DNA of 34,077 nt from an uncultured bacterium (GCA_903846945.1 CAINCE010000047.1:1-34077); one strand, 5' to 3'. Counted from the first letter of the stretch, positions 18,684 to 27,723 are shown. The notes: a model not told the origin generated them from the sequence alone. Numbers and translations are program-made.

Positions 18684-19550
18684 TTATCTTCGTAGAATTC
18701 CTTGAGGTCTGAACAACAAAAATATTATCAAGACCCCGAACGCTATCGCATCCTTCCATTCCCCAGATATCTGCCAGATACCAAAGTTCTCTATGAACCC
18801 CAGTAGGAATGCGCCGAGAACGCCACCGTAAACATTACCGATACCACCGATGATCGACGCGATCACACCCTTGAGTAACAACGACAATCCCATCGTCGGC
18901 TCTATTCCCGTATCGAATCCTACCAGGATTCCAGCCAAACCCGCTATAGCAGACCCCAAGAAGAATACCCAGCCGATAACTCTCACAGTATTGATACCGA
19001 CGATCTTCGATACTTCTTCATCGTCCCCTACCGCTTTGATAGCTTTGCCGAACAGTGTATATCGGAACATGAGGCCGATAGCAACCATGATGACTATTCC
19101 CAATACGAGAATGATGAGTTGTGTCTGTGTGATCACTCCGCCAAATATATTGTATACCGCTTCGCTGCCAGCACTGCGTGAGAGTGTCTGGAATTGGCTG
19201 GTAAATAGGATAGCGACTATTGATTGCACTGCTGTCATCACTCCGAGTGCAGCAACGAGCAATACCATGCCTGATGACTTTCTGGCCCGTAGTGGTGCGT
19301 AGACGAGTCTGTAGATGAGTAAACCGATAGCGCCAGAGATCAGAATGCCGAGAATGATGGCAATGTATAGATTTAGCCCTATTCCCTTGTAGAAATAAAA
19401 TACCGTATAACCTCCGACAGCAGCTAGTGCCCCATATCCTAGATCAAAGAATTTGGTCGTGCCATAGATGAGATTGAAACCGAGTGCGACCATACTGTAG
19501 ATCGCTCCGGCGATGATGCTGTTTACGATGAGTTGCGGGATGATGTCCAT
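18684..19550 (-). CDS. livH: branched-chain amino acid ABC transporter permease LivH-like
   Basis: IIAGAIYSMVALGFNLIYGTTKFFDLGYGALAAVGGYTVFYF ... GKAIKAVGDDEEVSKIVGIN ... GVIASIIGGIGNVYGGVLGAFLLGFIEN. Confidence 0.95.
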   Translation of the reverse strand: MDIIPQLIVNSIIAGAIYSMVALGFNLIYGTTKFFDLGYGALAAVGGYTVFYFYKGIGLNLYIAIILGILISGAIGLLIYRLVYAPLRARKSSGMVLLVAALGVMTAVQSIVAILFTSQFQTLSRSAGSEAVYNIFGGVITQTQLIILVLGIVIMVAIGLMFRYTLFGKAIKAVGDDEEVSKIVGINTVRVIGWVFFLGSAIAGLAGILVGFDTGIEPTMGLSLLLKGVIASIIGGIGNVYGGVLGAFLLGFIENFGIWQISGEWKDAIAFGVLIIFLLFRPQGILRR

Positions 19551-19682
19551 GGGATGTAACAGTCACAAGTATAGCCATAAATCGTCAATTTGGAAACATA
19601 CAGAACACATACAGAACACATACAAGCCAAACATAATGGCCAACAACCGTGCGAATAGGTGTCAATAACGGCCATCACCTTC

Positions 19683-19784
19683 ACCTTCCTCTCGAGGGGG
19701 TACAAAAGTTGACCAACTTTTGGTCAACTTTACTAGGTAGGCAGAAACATGTCCCTAACCCGCCCAACTTGCCCCCTCCTGACT
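19683..19784. repeat. 102-bp direct repeat, copy A, containing palindrome copy 3 (19705-19731)
   Basis: ACCTTCCTCtCGAGGGGG..TACAAAAGTTGACCAACTTTTGGTCAACTTTACTAGGTAGGCAGAAACATGTCCCTAACCCGCCCAACTTGCCCC..GACT, nearly identical to 21949-22050. Confidence 0.95.
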
Positions 19785-19808
19785 TCCGCACGCCACCCCA
19801 CCTTCCGA

Positions 19809-20951
19809 CTACGGTGTTATCGTAACTGGCACGCCGTTCTTGATCATACGGACAACAGCTTTCGAAGCTACTAGATGGTCGCTACCCATACTCATACCTG
19901 TACCGAGCGCACCATCGAAACCTTTTATACTCCCAATTCTAGCATTTATCTCAGTCCCCTTAGGAACAGTTATACCATCACCAGCCTTTTCAACAGATTG
20001 AACGATCATGTTCAATGTGTCGTAACCATTTGCTGCACCGAATTTCGGTGCCGTGCCATAGGTTTTGGTATAGAGATCCACGAACCACTGAGCTGCATCT
20101 GCACAATTCACATACCACATACCTTCGAACAGCGATAGTTGATCTGAGAACTCAAATGTCTCCATGGTACTTACGGGAGTTTTAACTCCAGCAGTACGCA
20201 ACTGCTTGGTTACTGTCTCTAGTTCTGGTGATGATAACTCTAGTACATATAGATTAGCCCCGAGGTTTTTCACTTTACTGATCTCTGTCCTGAAGTCTCT
20301 AGTCCCCGTGACTATCATCTGTGTTGAGAGCACCTGGATATTTGTTAACTTAACACCATCTAGAAATGCATTGATGAGAGCGGCTGAACCAGGATTGTCT
20401 TGCTGACCGAAGAAGACAATCTTATTTATGCCGCGTCTTTGCAATTCCTGGACGAATAACTTTGCATCCTCTGATGCAGGAGTATAGTCAACATAATTGT
20501 ACTGACCAGTCGCAACATGCGGATCCGATGCAAAGTCGTTGATATGTGGAACTCCTGCCGCCTCCGCTATAGGACTTACCACATTACCGACTGGAGAGCC
20601 AAATGAGATGAGAGCATCAACCTTATCAACACTGATGAGCTTATTTGCCGTCGTCGCGCCGATAGAAGGCTTGAAACCATCATCCTCGAATACGAGTTTA
20701 TAATCATACTTCAGATTTGTCTTATCCAGCTGACTATAGGCGAGCTCTATAGCATTCTTATTACTTTGACCGAGCATTGCCACATCTCCAGTGAGAGGCA
20801 ATGTTACACCTATTATAACCGTCGGTTTGGAACCTGTTTGACCAACATGGCTAACCCCCAATAATCCACCACTTTTAGCTAATATACCTATAATACTAGC
20901 CAAAATCACGATACCTATAACCCCTAACATGATCCTTGTTGTTTTTGTCAT
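19809..20951 (-). CDS. LivK-like ABC transporter substrate-binding protein
   Basis: VIIGVTLPLTGDVAMLGQSNKNAIELAYSQLDKTNLKYDYKLVFEDDGFKPSIGATTANKLISVDKVDALISFGSPVGNVVSPIAE; N-terminal TM anchor. Confidence 0.93.
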   Translation of the reverse strand: MTKTTRIMLGVIGIVILASIIGILAKSGGLLGVSHVGQTGSKPTVIIGVTLPLTGDVAMLGQSNKNAIELAYSQLDKTNLKYDYKLVFEDDGFKPSIGATTANKLISVDKVDALISFGSPVGNVVSPIAEAAGVPHINDFASDPHVATGQYNYVDYTPASEDAKLFVQELQRRGINKIVFFGQQDNPGSAALINAFLDGVKLTNIQVLSTQMIVTGTRDFRTEISKVKNLGANLYVLELSSPELETVTKQLRTAGVKTPVSTMETFEFSDQLSLFEGMWYVNCADAAQWFVDLYTKTYGTAPKFGAANGYDTLNMIVQSVEKAGDGITVPKGTEINARIGSIKGFDGALGTGMSMGSDHLVASKAVVRMIKNGVPVTITP

Positions 20952-21126
20952 ATATTTACTATTAATTATTAATGTGTTGTTATTATATCAGGTATATACA
21001 TTTTGTTATCTTTAATGATGTTTTCTTACCATGATTGTGGCTCTACATAGCGCTGTACAGAGTTATCCACAGTTTTTGTTCGTAAGAAGTGACAAAATGC
21101 CCTATATTTGATACAATAGATTCATC

Positions 21127-21924
21127 ATGAAAAATGAAATCATCGTCCGTCAATTACAAAAAACTGGTCTAAATGAAAAGACCGCTATAGTATTCAGTGC
21201 ATTACTGGAATTGGGCGGTGCCTACCCTTCTAGAATAGCCGAATTAACCAAGTTAAATAGGAGTACTGTATACAAGATCCTATTGGAATTGTCGGTCAAG
21301 GGACTTGTAACAGAGATAGAACGAGGTAAGAAGTTGTTCTATCAGATCGAGAACCCCGAAAAGCTGGCGCGTTACGCAAAGACCCAGGCTGACATGGCTG
21401 ATGAGGCATATAAAAAGACTCGCGAACTCATCCCTGAGCTCGAGGGTATATTTGCCATGAATCCCAACAAGCCCATCATCCGCTACTTCAGCAACTCCGA
21501 AGGCATCATTTCCATCTATGAGGAGATGGTCTCAAAAAACAAAAAATACGAAATGCTTTCCTTTTCTCATGGTCAAGCCTTCAAAGACTATCTACCAGAA
21601 AGATCCCTATTCAAATTCATCAAATCCAAAGAACGCATCGGCATAACTACACGAGCCATAGTCCCAGATACAGAGGAAAATAGGAGTTACAATGAAGAAG
21701 TATTCAAGGGCCTAAAGAAAGAAGTCTGGCCTCTCATCAGATTCGTGCCAAAAGAAGTATTCCCCTTTGAGGCAGAGATAACCTTGTACGACAACGACAA
21801 ACTAGCCATCACAAAACTCACCAGTGAAAAACTGATCGGTCTAGTCATCGAGGACAAACTCATTCACGATATGTTCAAAATGATATTTGAATTAGTGTGG
21901 AAGTCAGATCAAGTAAAGGAATAA
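21127..21924 (+). CDS. TrmB-like HTH transcriptional regulator
   Basis: LQKTGLNEKTAIVFSALLELGGAYPSRIAELTKLNRSTVYKILLELSVKGLVTEIERGKKLFYQIENPEKL plus C-terminal sensor region. Confidence 0.9.
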   Translation: MKNEIIVRQLQKTGLNEKTAIVFSALLELGGAYPSRIAELTKLNRSTVYKILLELSVKGLVTEIERGKKLFYQIENPEKLARYAKTQADMADEAYKKTRELIPELEGIFAMNPNKPIIRYFSNSEGIISIYEEMVSKNKKYEMLSFSHGQAFKDYLPERSLFKFIKSKERIGITTRAIVPDTEENRSYNEEVFKGLKKEVWPLIRFVPKEVFPFEAEITLYDNDKLAITKLTSEKLIGLVIEDKLIHDMFKMIFELVWKSDQVKE

Positions 21925-21948
21925 CTTACCGTAACAACGCTGACAGTT

Positions 21949-22050
21949 ACCTTCCTCCCGAGGGGGGTACAAAAGTTGACCAACTTTTGGTCAACTTTAC
22001 TAGGTAGGCAGAAACATGTCCCTAACCCGCCCAACTTGCCCCTCCCGACT
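21949..22050. repeat. 102-bp direct repeat, copy B, containing palindrome copy 4 (21972-21998)
   Basis: Nearly identical to 19683-19784. Confidence 0.95.
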
Positions 22051-22058
22051 CCCCCTCC

Positions 22059-25000
22059 CTACACCCCCAACTTTATCTGCAATCCACCAATATTTTGGAA
22101 TTCACCTTCTACAGTAGCAAACTCAATTCCCCTTAATGAAGTCGCCGCAGAGATCTCACTTCTATACTTCTCCACAAAAGCCCTGCCCTCATCATTCGTC
22201 TCGATCTTGAGACTAACCTTGTCATTCACGGTGAAGCCTCTATCTTTGCGCATATCCTGAACAGCACGAATGAGCTCGCGAACAACACCTTCTTCACGGA
22301 GCTCTGGGGATATAGTCGTATCCAGTTCTACTTCCGTCGATAATGTTGCATTGAAGTCAACTTCTTTGACATTAACCTCGTCTCTGACCAAGTGAACAAA
22401 TTCAGCATCCCCATGGATCGTACCAATCCCCACCTTACCGACCTTCAGCTTTTGTAGCGGCTGTCTGACATTTATCTTGGCTTTCATGCGCGCTTCCAGC
22501 CCTCTAGATGAAACTTCGCGAACGACTCTCATATTTACCAGCAGCTCTCCTTCCACTTTGCCAGCAGTTGGCCACATTTCGAGATGAACACTCTCCAATT
22601 CACCACTCATCCTACTATAGATATCCTCAGCCAAGAACGGCATGAACGGAGCGATCAATTTGGCAATCTCCAACAATACGAACATAGTTGTCTCCAATGC
22701 GAACTTTTTATCAACCATGTCACCACTCTTGAACCTGTCTCGTGATCGTCGCAGATACCAAGTAGACAGATCATCAGTGAGATCCATGAACGGTCTCGTC
22801 GCACGATCGAGTTCCCCTGCTTCCAGAGCTTTCGTAACTAGCGAGATAGTTTCATTGAGTCTAGAAACGATCCATCTGTCTAGAACATTGGTACTCGTAG
22901 CATTACCGACAGAGTCGCTCGCCACACTATTCTCACTATACATCTCATAGAAAGAAACCACATTCAACAATCTATTTAGCAATTTCTTTGTCACTTCATC
23001 AACACCTCTCTCACTGAAACAGAGATCTTGACCATGAACTACGGGGGACGACAACAGATAATATCGGAGAGAATCAGCTCCATACTTTTCCACTATTCCC
23101 ATCGGATCGGGATAATTTTGCTTGCGCTTGGACATCTTTTCACCGTCTTCAGCCAATACGAGACCGTTCACAACTACTTTCTTGTATGGAGTCTTGCCGA
23201 ACAATGCAACACCGAGAACCATCATCGAGTAGAACCATCCGCGAGTCTGATCCAGTCCTTCTGCGATAAAGTCAGCAGGAAAACCTATAGACTTCTTTAA
23301 CAATCCCGGATGCGGCTCGAACTTGTCACGATTTTCGAAAGGATGATGCTCCGAGGCGTACGGCATAGACCCAGATTCGAACCAGCAGTCAAATACATCC
23401 GGAACTCTGACCAACTTATTCCCCTCCTTTGTCATCAACTGCACCTCATCGATGAATGGTCTATGTAGGTCGAGCTCATAGTCAGTGTTGTGTGGCAATG
23501 GTACGAAATCGAGCTTTCTAACTTCGGCATTCTTCATAAAATCTCCAACTAGACGCAGTGATTTTGCACTCTCTATATCCATCCCCATAGCCGCAGCACA
23601 GAGCAACATTGCTGGTGTCTCATGAGTAACAACTAGTATATTCTTACCTTCATATTTTCCCTCTATATCATAGAGGAATTCTCCGGTACGCTTCTTTATA
23701 TCCATATAATCCTCCCCTCCCTCAGGTCTCCATAACCAACGATCTGACGCTGTGTGTGCACGACCTAGTTCCGCAACACTCTTGCCCTGAAATACGCCAG
23801 GGTTGTATTCTGCTATGCGATTATCAACTATTAGTTTATCGTCACCCAAGCCGAGTGCGATTTTCACCATCTCTGCGGTTTCTTTTGTGCGCAATATTGG
23901 CGAGACGAAAATGAGATCAATCTTCAATGACCTCAATTCCTTCACTGCGCCAGCCACCTGCTCTCTACCTTTTTCTGTAAGGTGATGAGTCGTAGTCACA
24001 CTAGAATCCAATACATTCAATGTATTATTCTCCGCCTCGCCATGTCTCATCACATGATAATTATTCTTGGCGTGACTATATTTCCTCAGATCTTCTACGG
24101 AACCTATACAATGAACGCCACTCTCGTTGACTAGTTCACTTCCTACTCCGGGATCCTGAATCTTTTCTTCCCTCCATACAGGTATCGGCGCTCCCCAAAA
24201 CCTAGACCGAGATATCGCCCAATCCCTTGCACCCTCTAGCCAATTACCAAATCTCCCCTCACCGACTTCGGGTGGCACCCATGTAACCTTCTTGTTCTCA
24301 GAGACTAGCTTGTCCTTGATATCTGTTACTTTCACGAACCACGATGAAGTAGCGTAGTTGAGCAACGGCGTATCGCATCGCCAACAATGAGGATATGAGT
24401 GAACTAACTTTTCTTTACTAAATAGCTTGCCCCCATGCGCTAGCCATTTGATGATCTCGATATCAGTTTTTTGGTGAGCATCTTTTTCTGCATCAGTATC
24501 CTTGGGTTTTACATGTAAACCAGCAAAATCAGTAACTTCACTCTTGAATACACCGTCCATGGTTACATGCTGGACGAATGGCAGACTATTTACCTTCATG
24601 AGATCATAGTCATCTGCACCGAATGCTGGCGCGATATGTACGATACCAGTTCCATCCTCTGTCGTGACGAATCCTGCCGCATATACCTGCCATCCATTCT
24701 CATGATTTTTTAATTTCTGGTTTTTTGAATAATGATCGAAGAGTGGTTGATATCGTTTTCCTACCAGATCAGCACCTTTGAATTCCTCGACACTTTCATA
24801 CTGAGTATCTTTCAAAACCGACAAGCGAGATTTAGCCAGAATGAAATATTCATTGGCGATCTTGACCTTCGTATATTCGATATCCTTCCCTACTGCCAAG
24901 GCGACGTTTCCTGGTAGAGTCCACGGAGTAGTCGTCCATGCCAAGAGATATGTATCTGCCACATCCAGAACTCTGAATTTGACGGTGACAGATATATCAG

Positions 25001-25700
25001 TTATATCCTTGTAACCTTGTGCCACTTCAAAGTTTGATAGGGTAGTTTCGCACCTAGGACATAGATTCATCGATTTGAATCCTTCATAGATGAGTCCCTT
25101 ATCATGGAGTTGCTTGAATATCCACCAGACACTCTCAGTATATGTTGCGTCCATCGTTCGGTAGTCGTCTTCCATATCCACCCAGCGACCTAGTCGAGGA
25201 ACTATCGCGCGCCATTCATCTGCATAACGCATCACACTCTCCTTGGCAGCAGCATTGAATCTGTCTATACCATAAGTAACGATGTCTTTTTTTGATTTCA
25301 ATTGGAGCTCTTTTTCTATCAGATTCTCTACCGGCAATCCATGACAGTCCCACCCCCATTTCCTAGGAACATGATATCCTTGCATCGTTTTGAATCTCGG
25401 CACTACATCCTTGATCACTCCCGCCAAGATATGCCCGTAGTGAGGCAAGCCATTGGCAAATGGAGGACCATCATAGAATATATATTCCCCCTTCGGAGAC
25501 TTCCTTTCCAAAGTCTTTTCGAATATCCCCTTCTCCTTCCAATACGCCAATATCTTCTCCTCGCGTAATGCGTGCGGAGTTTTAGAAGTTATCGGCGTAG
25601 TCACTGGTGATCCTGTAGGGTCTGTCGACTTTACAGGCTTTGCGGGTTTTGTCGATTTTGCGGGTTCCATATTGTCTATATTATCTATTTGTTCAGCCAT
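22059..25700 (-). CDS. ileS: isoleucyl-tRNA synthetase with an inserted histidine phosphatase (phosphoglycerate-mutase-like) domain
   Basis: 1213 aa; YDGPPFANGLPHYGHILAGVIKDVVPRFKTMQGY (HIGH region), GIVHIAPAFGADDYDL, EKMSKRKQNYPDP (KMSKS); inserted RHGEAENN...SPILRTKETAEM...VVTHETPAML at about 23500-24066. Confidence 0.96.
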   Translation of the reverse strand: MAEQIDNIDNMEPAKSTKPAKPVKSTDPTGSPVTTPITSKTPHALREEKILAYWKEKGIFEKTLERKSPKGEYIFYDGPPFANGLPHYGHILAGVIKDVVPRFKTMQGYHVPRKWGWDCHGLPVENLIEKELQLKSKKDIVTYGIDRFNAAAKESVMRYADEWRAIVPRLGRWVDMEDDYRTMDATYTESVWWIFKQLHDKGLIYEGFKSMNLCPRCETTLSNFEVAQGYKDITDISVTVKFRVLDVADTYLLAWTTTPWTLPGNVALAVGKDIEYTKVKIANEYFILAKSRLSVLKDTQYESVEEFKGADLVGKRYQPLFDHYSKNQKLKNHENGWQVYAAGFVTTEDGTGIVHIAPAFGADDYDLMKVNSLPFVQHVTMDGVFKSEVTDFAGLHVKPKDTDAEKDAHQKTDIEIIKWLAHGGKLFSKEKLVHSYPHCWRCDTPLLNYATSSWFVKVTDIKDKLVSENKKVTWVPPEVGEGRFGNWLEGARDWAISRSRFWGAPIPVWREEKIQDPGVGSELVNESGVHCIGSVEDLRKYSHAKNNYHVMRHGEAENNTLNVLDSSVTTTHHLTEKGREQVAGAVKELRSLKIDLIFVSPILRTKETAEMVKIALGLGDDKLIVDNRIAEYNPGVFQGKSVAELGRAHTASDRWLWRPEGGEDYMDIKKRTGEFLYDIEGKYEGKNILVVTHETPAMLLCAAAMGMDIESAKSLRLVGDFMKNAEVRKLDFVPLPHNTDYELDLHRPFIDEVQLMTKEGNKLVRVPDVFDCWFESGSMPYASEHHPFENRDKFEPHPGLLKKSIGFPADFIAEGLDQTRGWFYSMMVLGVALFGKTPYKKVVVNGLVLAEDGEKMSKRKQNYPDPMGIVEKYGADSLRYYLLSSPVVHGQDLCFSERGVDEVTKKLLNRLLNVVSFYEMYSENSVASDSVGNATSTNVLDRWIVSRLNETISLVTKALEAGELDRATRPFMDLTDDLSTWYLRRSRDRFKSGDMVDKKFALETTMFVLLEIAKLIAPFMPFLAEDIYSRMSGELESVHLEMWPTAGKVEGELLVNMRVVREVSSRGLEARMKAKINVRQPLQKLKVGKVGIGTIHGDAEFVHLVRDEVNVKEVDFNATLSTEVELDTTISPELREEGVVRELIRAVQDMRKDRGFTVNDKVSLKIETNDEGRAFVEKYRSEISAATSLRGIEFATVEGEFQNIGGLQIKLGV

Positions 25701-25743
25701 ATATTTCTGGTCAGTTGGGTGAATGTGACTATTCTAGCACTTT

Positions 25744-27657
25744 TTACATCTTCTTTGGCACCTCTATCCCTAGCAACCACAATCCTCGTGTCATCGTCGT
25801 GAGAAATGCGCGAACCAACTCTACTCTGTAAGCCGTCAATAGGTCTTTCTCATCGATGATCGTCTGGTTTGCATAGAACGCATTGAATGCGCCCGCCAAC
25901 TGAACTAGATAACCTGCAACATGCTGAGGTGCATACTCTACCCTAGCTCGTTCCACAATATCTGGGAAACGCACGATCAATTTTTCGAGAAGACCAACAG
26001 TTTCTGGTAATTTCATATCGGACTTTGCAGAAGTTGCGGAAGTTGCAGAAAACTTGGAAGTTTTGGAAGTCCCGGAAAATGTACCACCTCCCACCTTCTC
26101 CAATACAGAAGCAGCTCTAACTGCCGAATACTGCAGATATGGTCCCGAATCCCCTTCGAATGAGATAGACGCAGCTGAGTCAAAAACAACATTGCCACCT
26201 ATAGCCTGTCGCAATATCGTGTACTTCACCGCACCGACGGCGATCATGTCAGCGATCTCTCCCACATCATCAGCCGAGAAATCCCTCCCAGCGACCTTTT
26301 CCATAACCATTTTCTTTATATCCCCGATGAGTGCATCCGCCGTCACGACATTACCCGTCCTCGATGACATCTTCCCCTCTGCAAATCGTAGCATTCCATG
26401 GCCGATATGCATGGTTTTGCCACCATTTTTCGCGTCTATCAACGAAAATACTTTGGTAAGCACTTTGAAATAGTCATTCTGTTCATTGGCTGTAATTATT
26501 ATAGATTGCACCGTGTCTGGAAACTTCTCAAATTTTGTAACATTGAGTCCAACATCCTTGGTCTCATAAGTCGGCAATCCGCGGGAATTGATAAATACTC
26601 GAGTATGCAGTCCATATTCCTCACCTTTGAACACGATAGCACCGTCACTTTCTTCAAAAACTCCAGAAATATCACTCGTCCCATCGTTCAATAGTTCCTT
26701 TGTAGAATTGTTCAATTCTGAATCAATAGTACTTTCAACTTTTTCCTTGCCTCTGATATTCTCCTTAACGATCTTCAGTCCCACAGGTGCCATCTCAGAC
26801 TCAAATATCGTCATATCGAACTTGGTCCCCAGCAACTCATATAGCAGATCAAAATGTTCTAGACTCCATTCCCTACCTTTGTCGTATAGATCATTCACAG
26901 CATCATCAGATCGGTCATATATAGCCTGATTCAACTCATCGATCTCATTTTTCACCAATGGATCTGCATCGTATGCATTGGTACCCTCGACATACATCTT
27001 CCCCAAGAATGCCGTTCTCTCCTCTATAGGAGCCGCTTCCGAAGGAATTTCGTCCAGATGCTGTTCCATAGCCCAGATAGATTTCGCGATATGGAGACCG
27101 ATATCAGATGGATAGCAGATGCGTACAACCTTTGTGCCAGTATTTTCGATCAATCGAGAGATAGACTCTCCTATAGTATTAGACATGATATGACCGATAT
27201 GGAATGCCTTGAATGTGTTTGGATCGGTGTATTCGATGAGGACTTGCTCAGACTCTCCTTTTGAGCTAGATTGCCTCGTCGACTTTTCCCCAAATAGTTG
27301 GTGACTTGACTGGTTTAAAGATGTCCCTTTGAGCGACTTTTCATTTGAACTGCTTTCTGATAGACCAACGACACCCAATACCTCCTTCGCAAACACTTCA
27401 TCCTTCAATTTGAAATTGATAAATCCAGGACCCGCCACAGATATTTCTTTTATAAAATCAGCCAAATTCAATTCCGCAACGACCTTCTCCGCCAACTCTT
27501 TTGGTGATAATCCCAATTGCTTTGCATAAGCTAGTGCCACATTTGTCGAAAAGTCTCCATGTTCTGGGACTTCTGGATAATCCAACTTTACCACAGGATC
27601 TGATATACCAACTTTCTGCACAGCCGTTTCGATAAGTGAGATTATTTTCTGTTTCAT
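25744..27657 (-). CDS. argS: arginyl-tRNA synthetase
   Basis: VLIEYTDPNTFKAFHIGHIMSNTIGESISRLIENTGTKVVRICYPSDIGLHIAKSIWAM; C-terminal DALR-type region. Confidence 0.96.
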   Translation of the reverse strand: MKQKIISLIETAVQKVGISDPVVKLDYPEVPEHGDFSTNVALAYAKQLGLSPKELAEKVVAELNLADFIKEISVAGPGFINFKLKDEVFAKEVLGVVGLSESSSNEKSLKGTSLNQSSHQLFGEKSTRQSSSKGESEQVLIEYTDPNTFKAFHIGHIMSNTIGESISRLIENTGTKVVRICYPSDIGLHIAKSIWAMEQHLDEIPSEAAPIEERTAFLGKMYVEGTNAYDADPLVKNEIDELNQAIYDRSDDAVNDLYDKGREWSLEHFDLLYELLGTKFDMTIFESEMAPVGLKIVKENIRGKEKVESTIDSELNNSTKELLNDGTSDISGVFEESDGAIVFKGEEYGLHTRVFINSRGLPTYETKDVGLNVTKFEKFPDTVQSIIITANEQNDYFKVLTKVFSLIDAKNGGKTMHIGHGMLRFAEGKMSSRTGNVVTADALIGDIKKMVMEKVAGRDFSADDVGEIADMIAVGAVKYTILRQAIGGNVVFDSAASISFEGDSGPYLQYSAVRAASVLEKVGGGTFSGTSKTSKFSATSATSAKSDMKLPETVGLLEKLIVRFPDIVERARVEYAPQHVAGYLVQLAGAFNAFYANQTIIDEKDLLTAYRVELVRAFLTTMTRGLWLLGIEVPKKM

Positions 27658-27695
27658 ACATCAATATTAGCAGAATTTGGACCATTACACTCATA

Positions 27696-27723
27696 TTGAC
27701 AATATCAGGAAAAGGAGTATAAT
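27696..27723 (+). promoter_or_regulatory. perfect-consensus sigma70-like promoter
   Basis: TTGACA (27696-27701), 16-bp spacer, TATAAT (27718-27723). Confidence 0.7.

Noticed and set aside
8369-22005. Palindromes as dif/Xer sites or integron attC sites
   Set aside because: The 12-3-12 symmetric geometry does not match the 11-6-11 dif layout or attC structure, and no recombinase gene is in the window.
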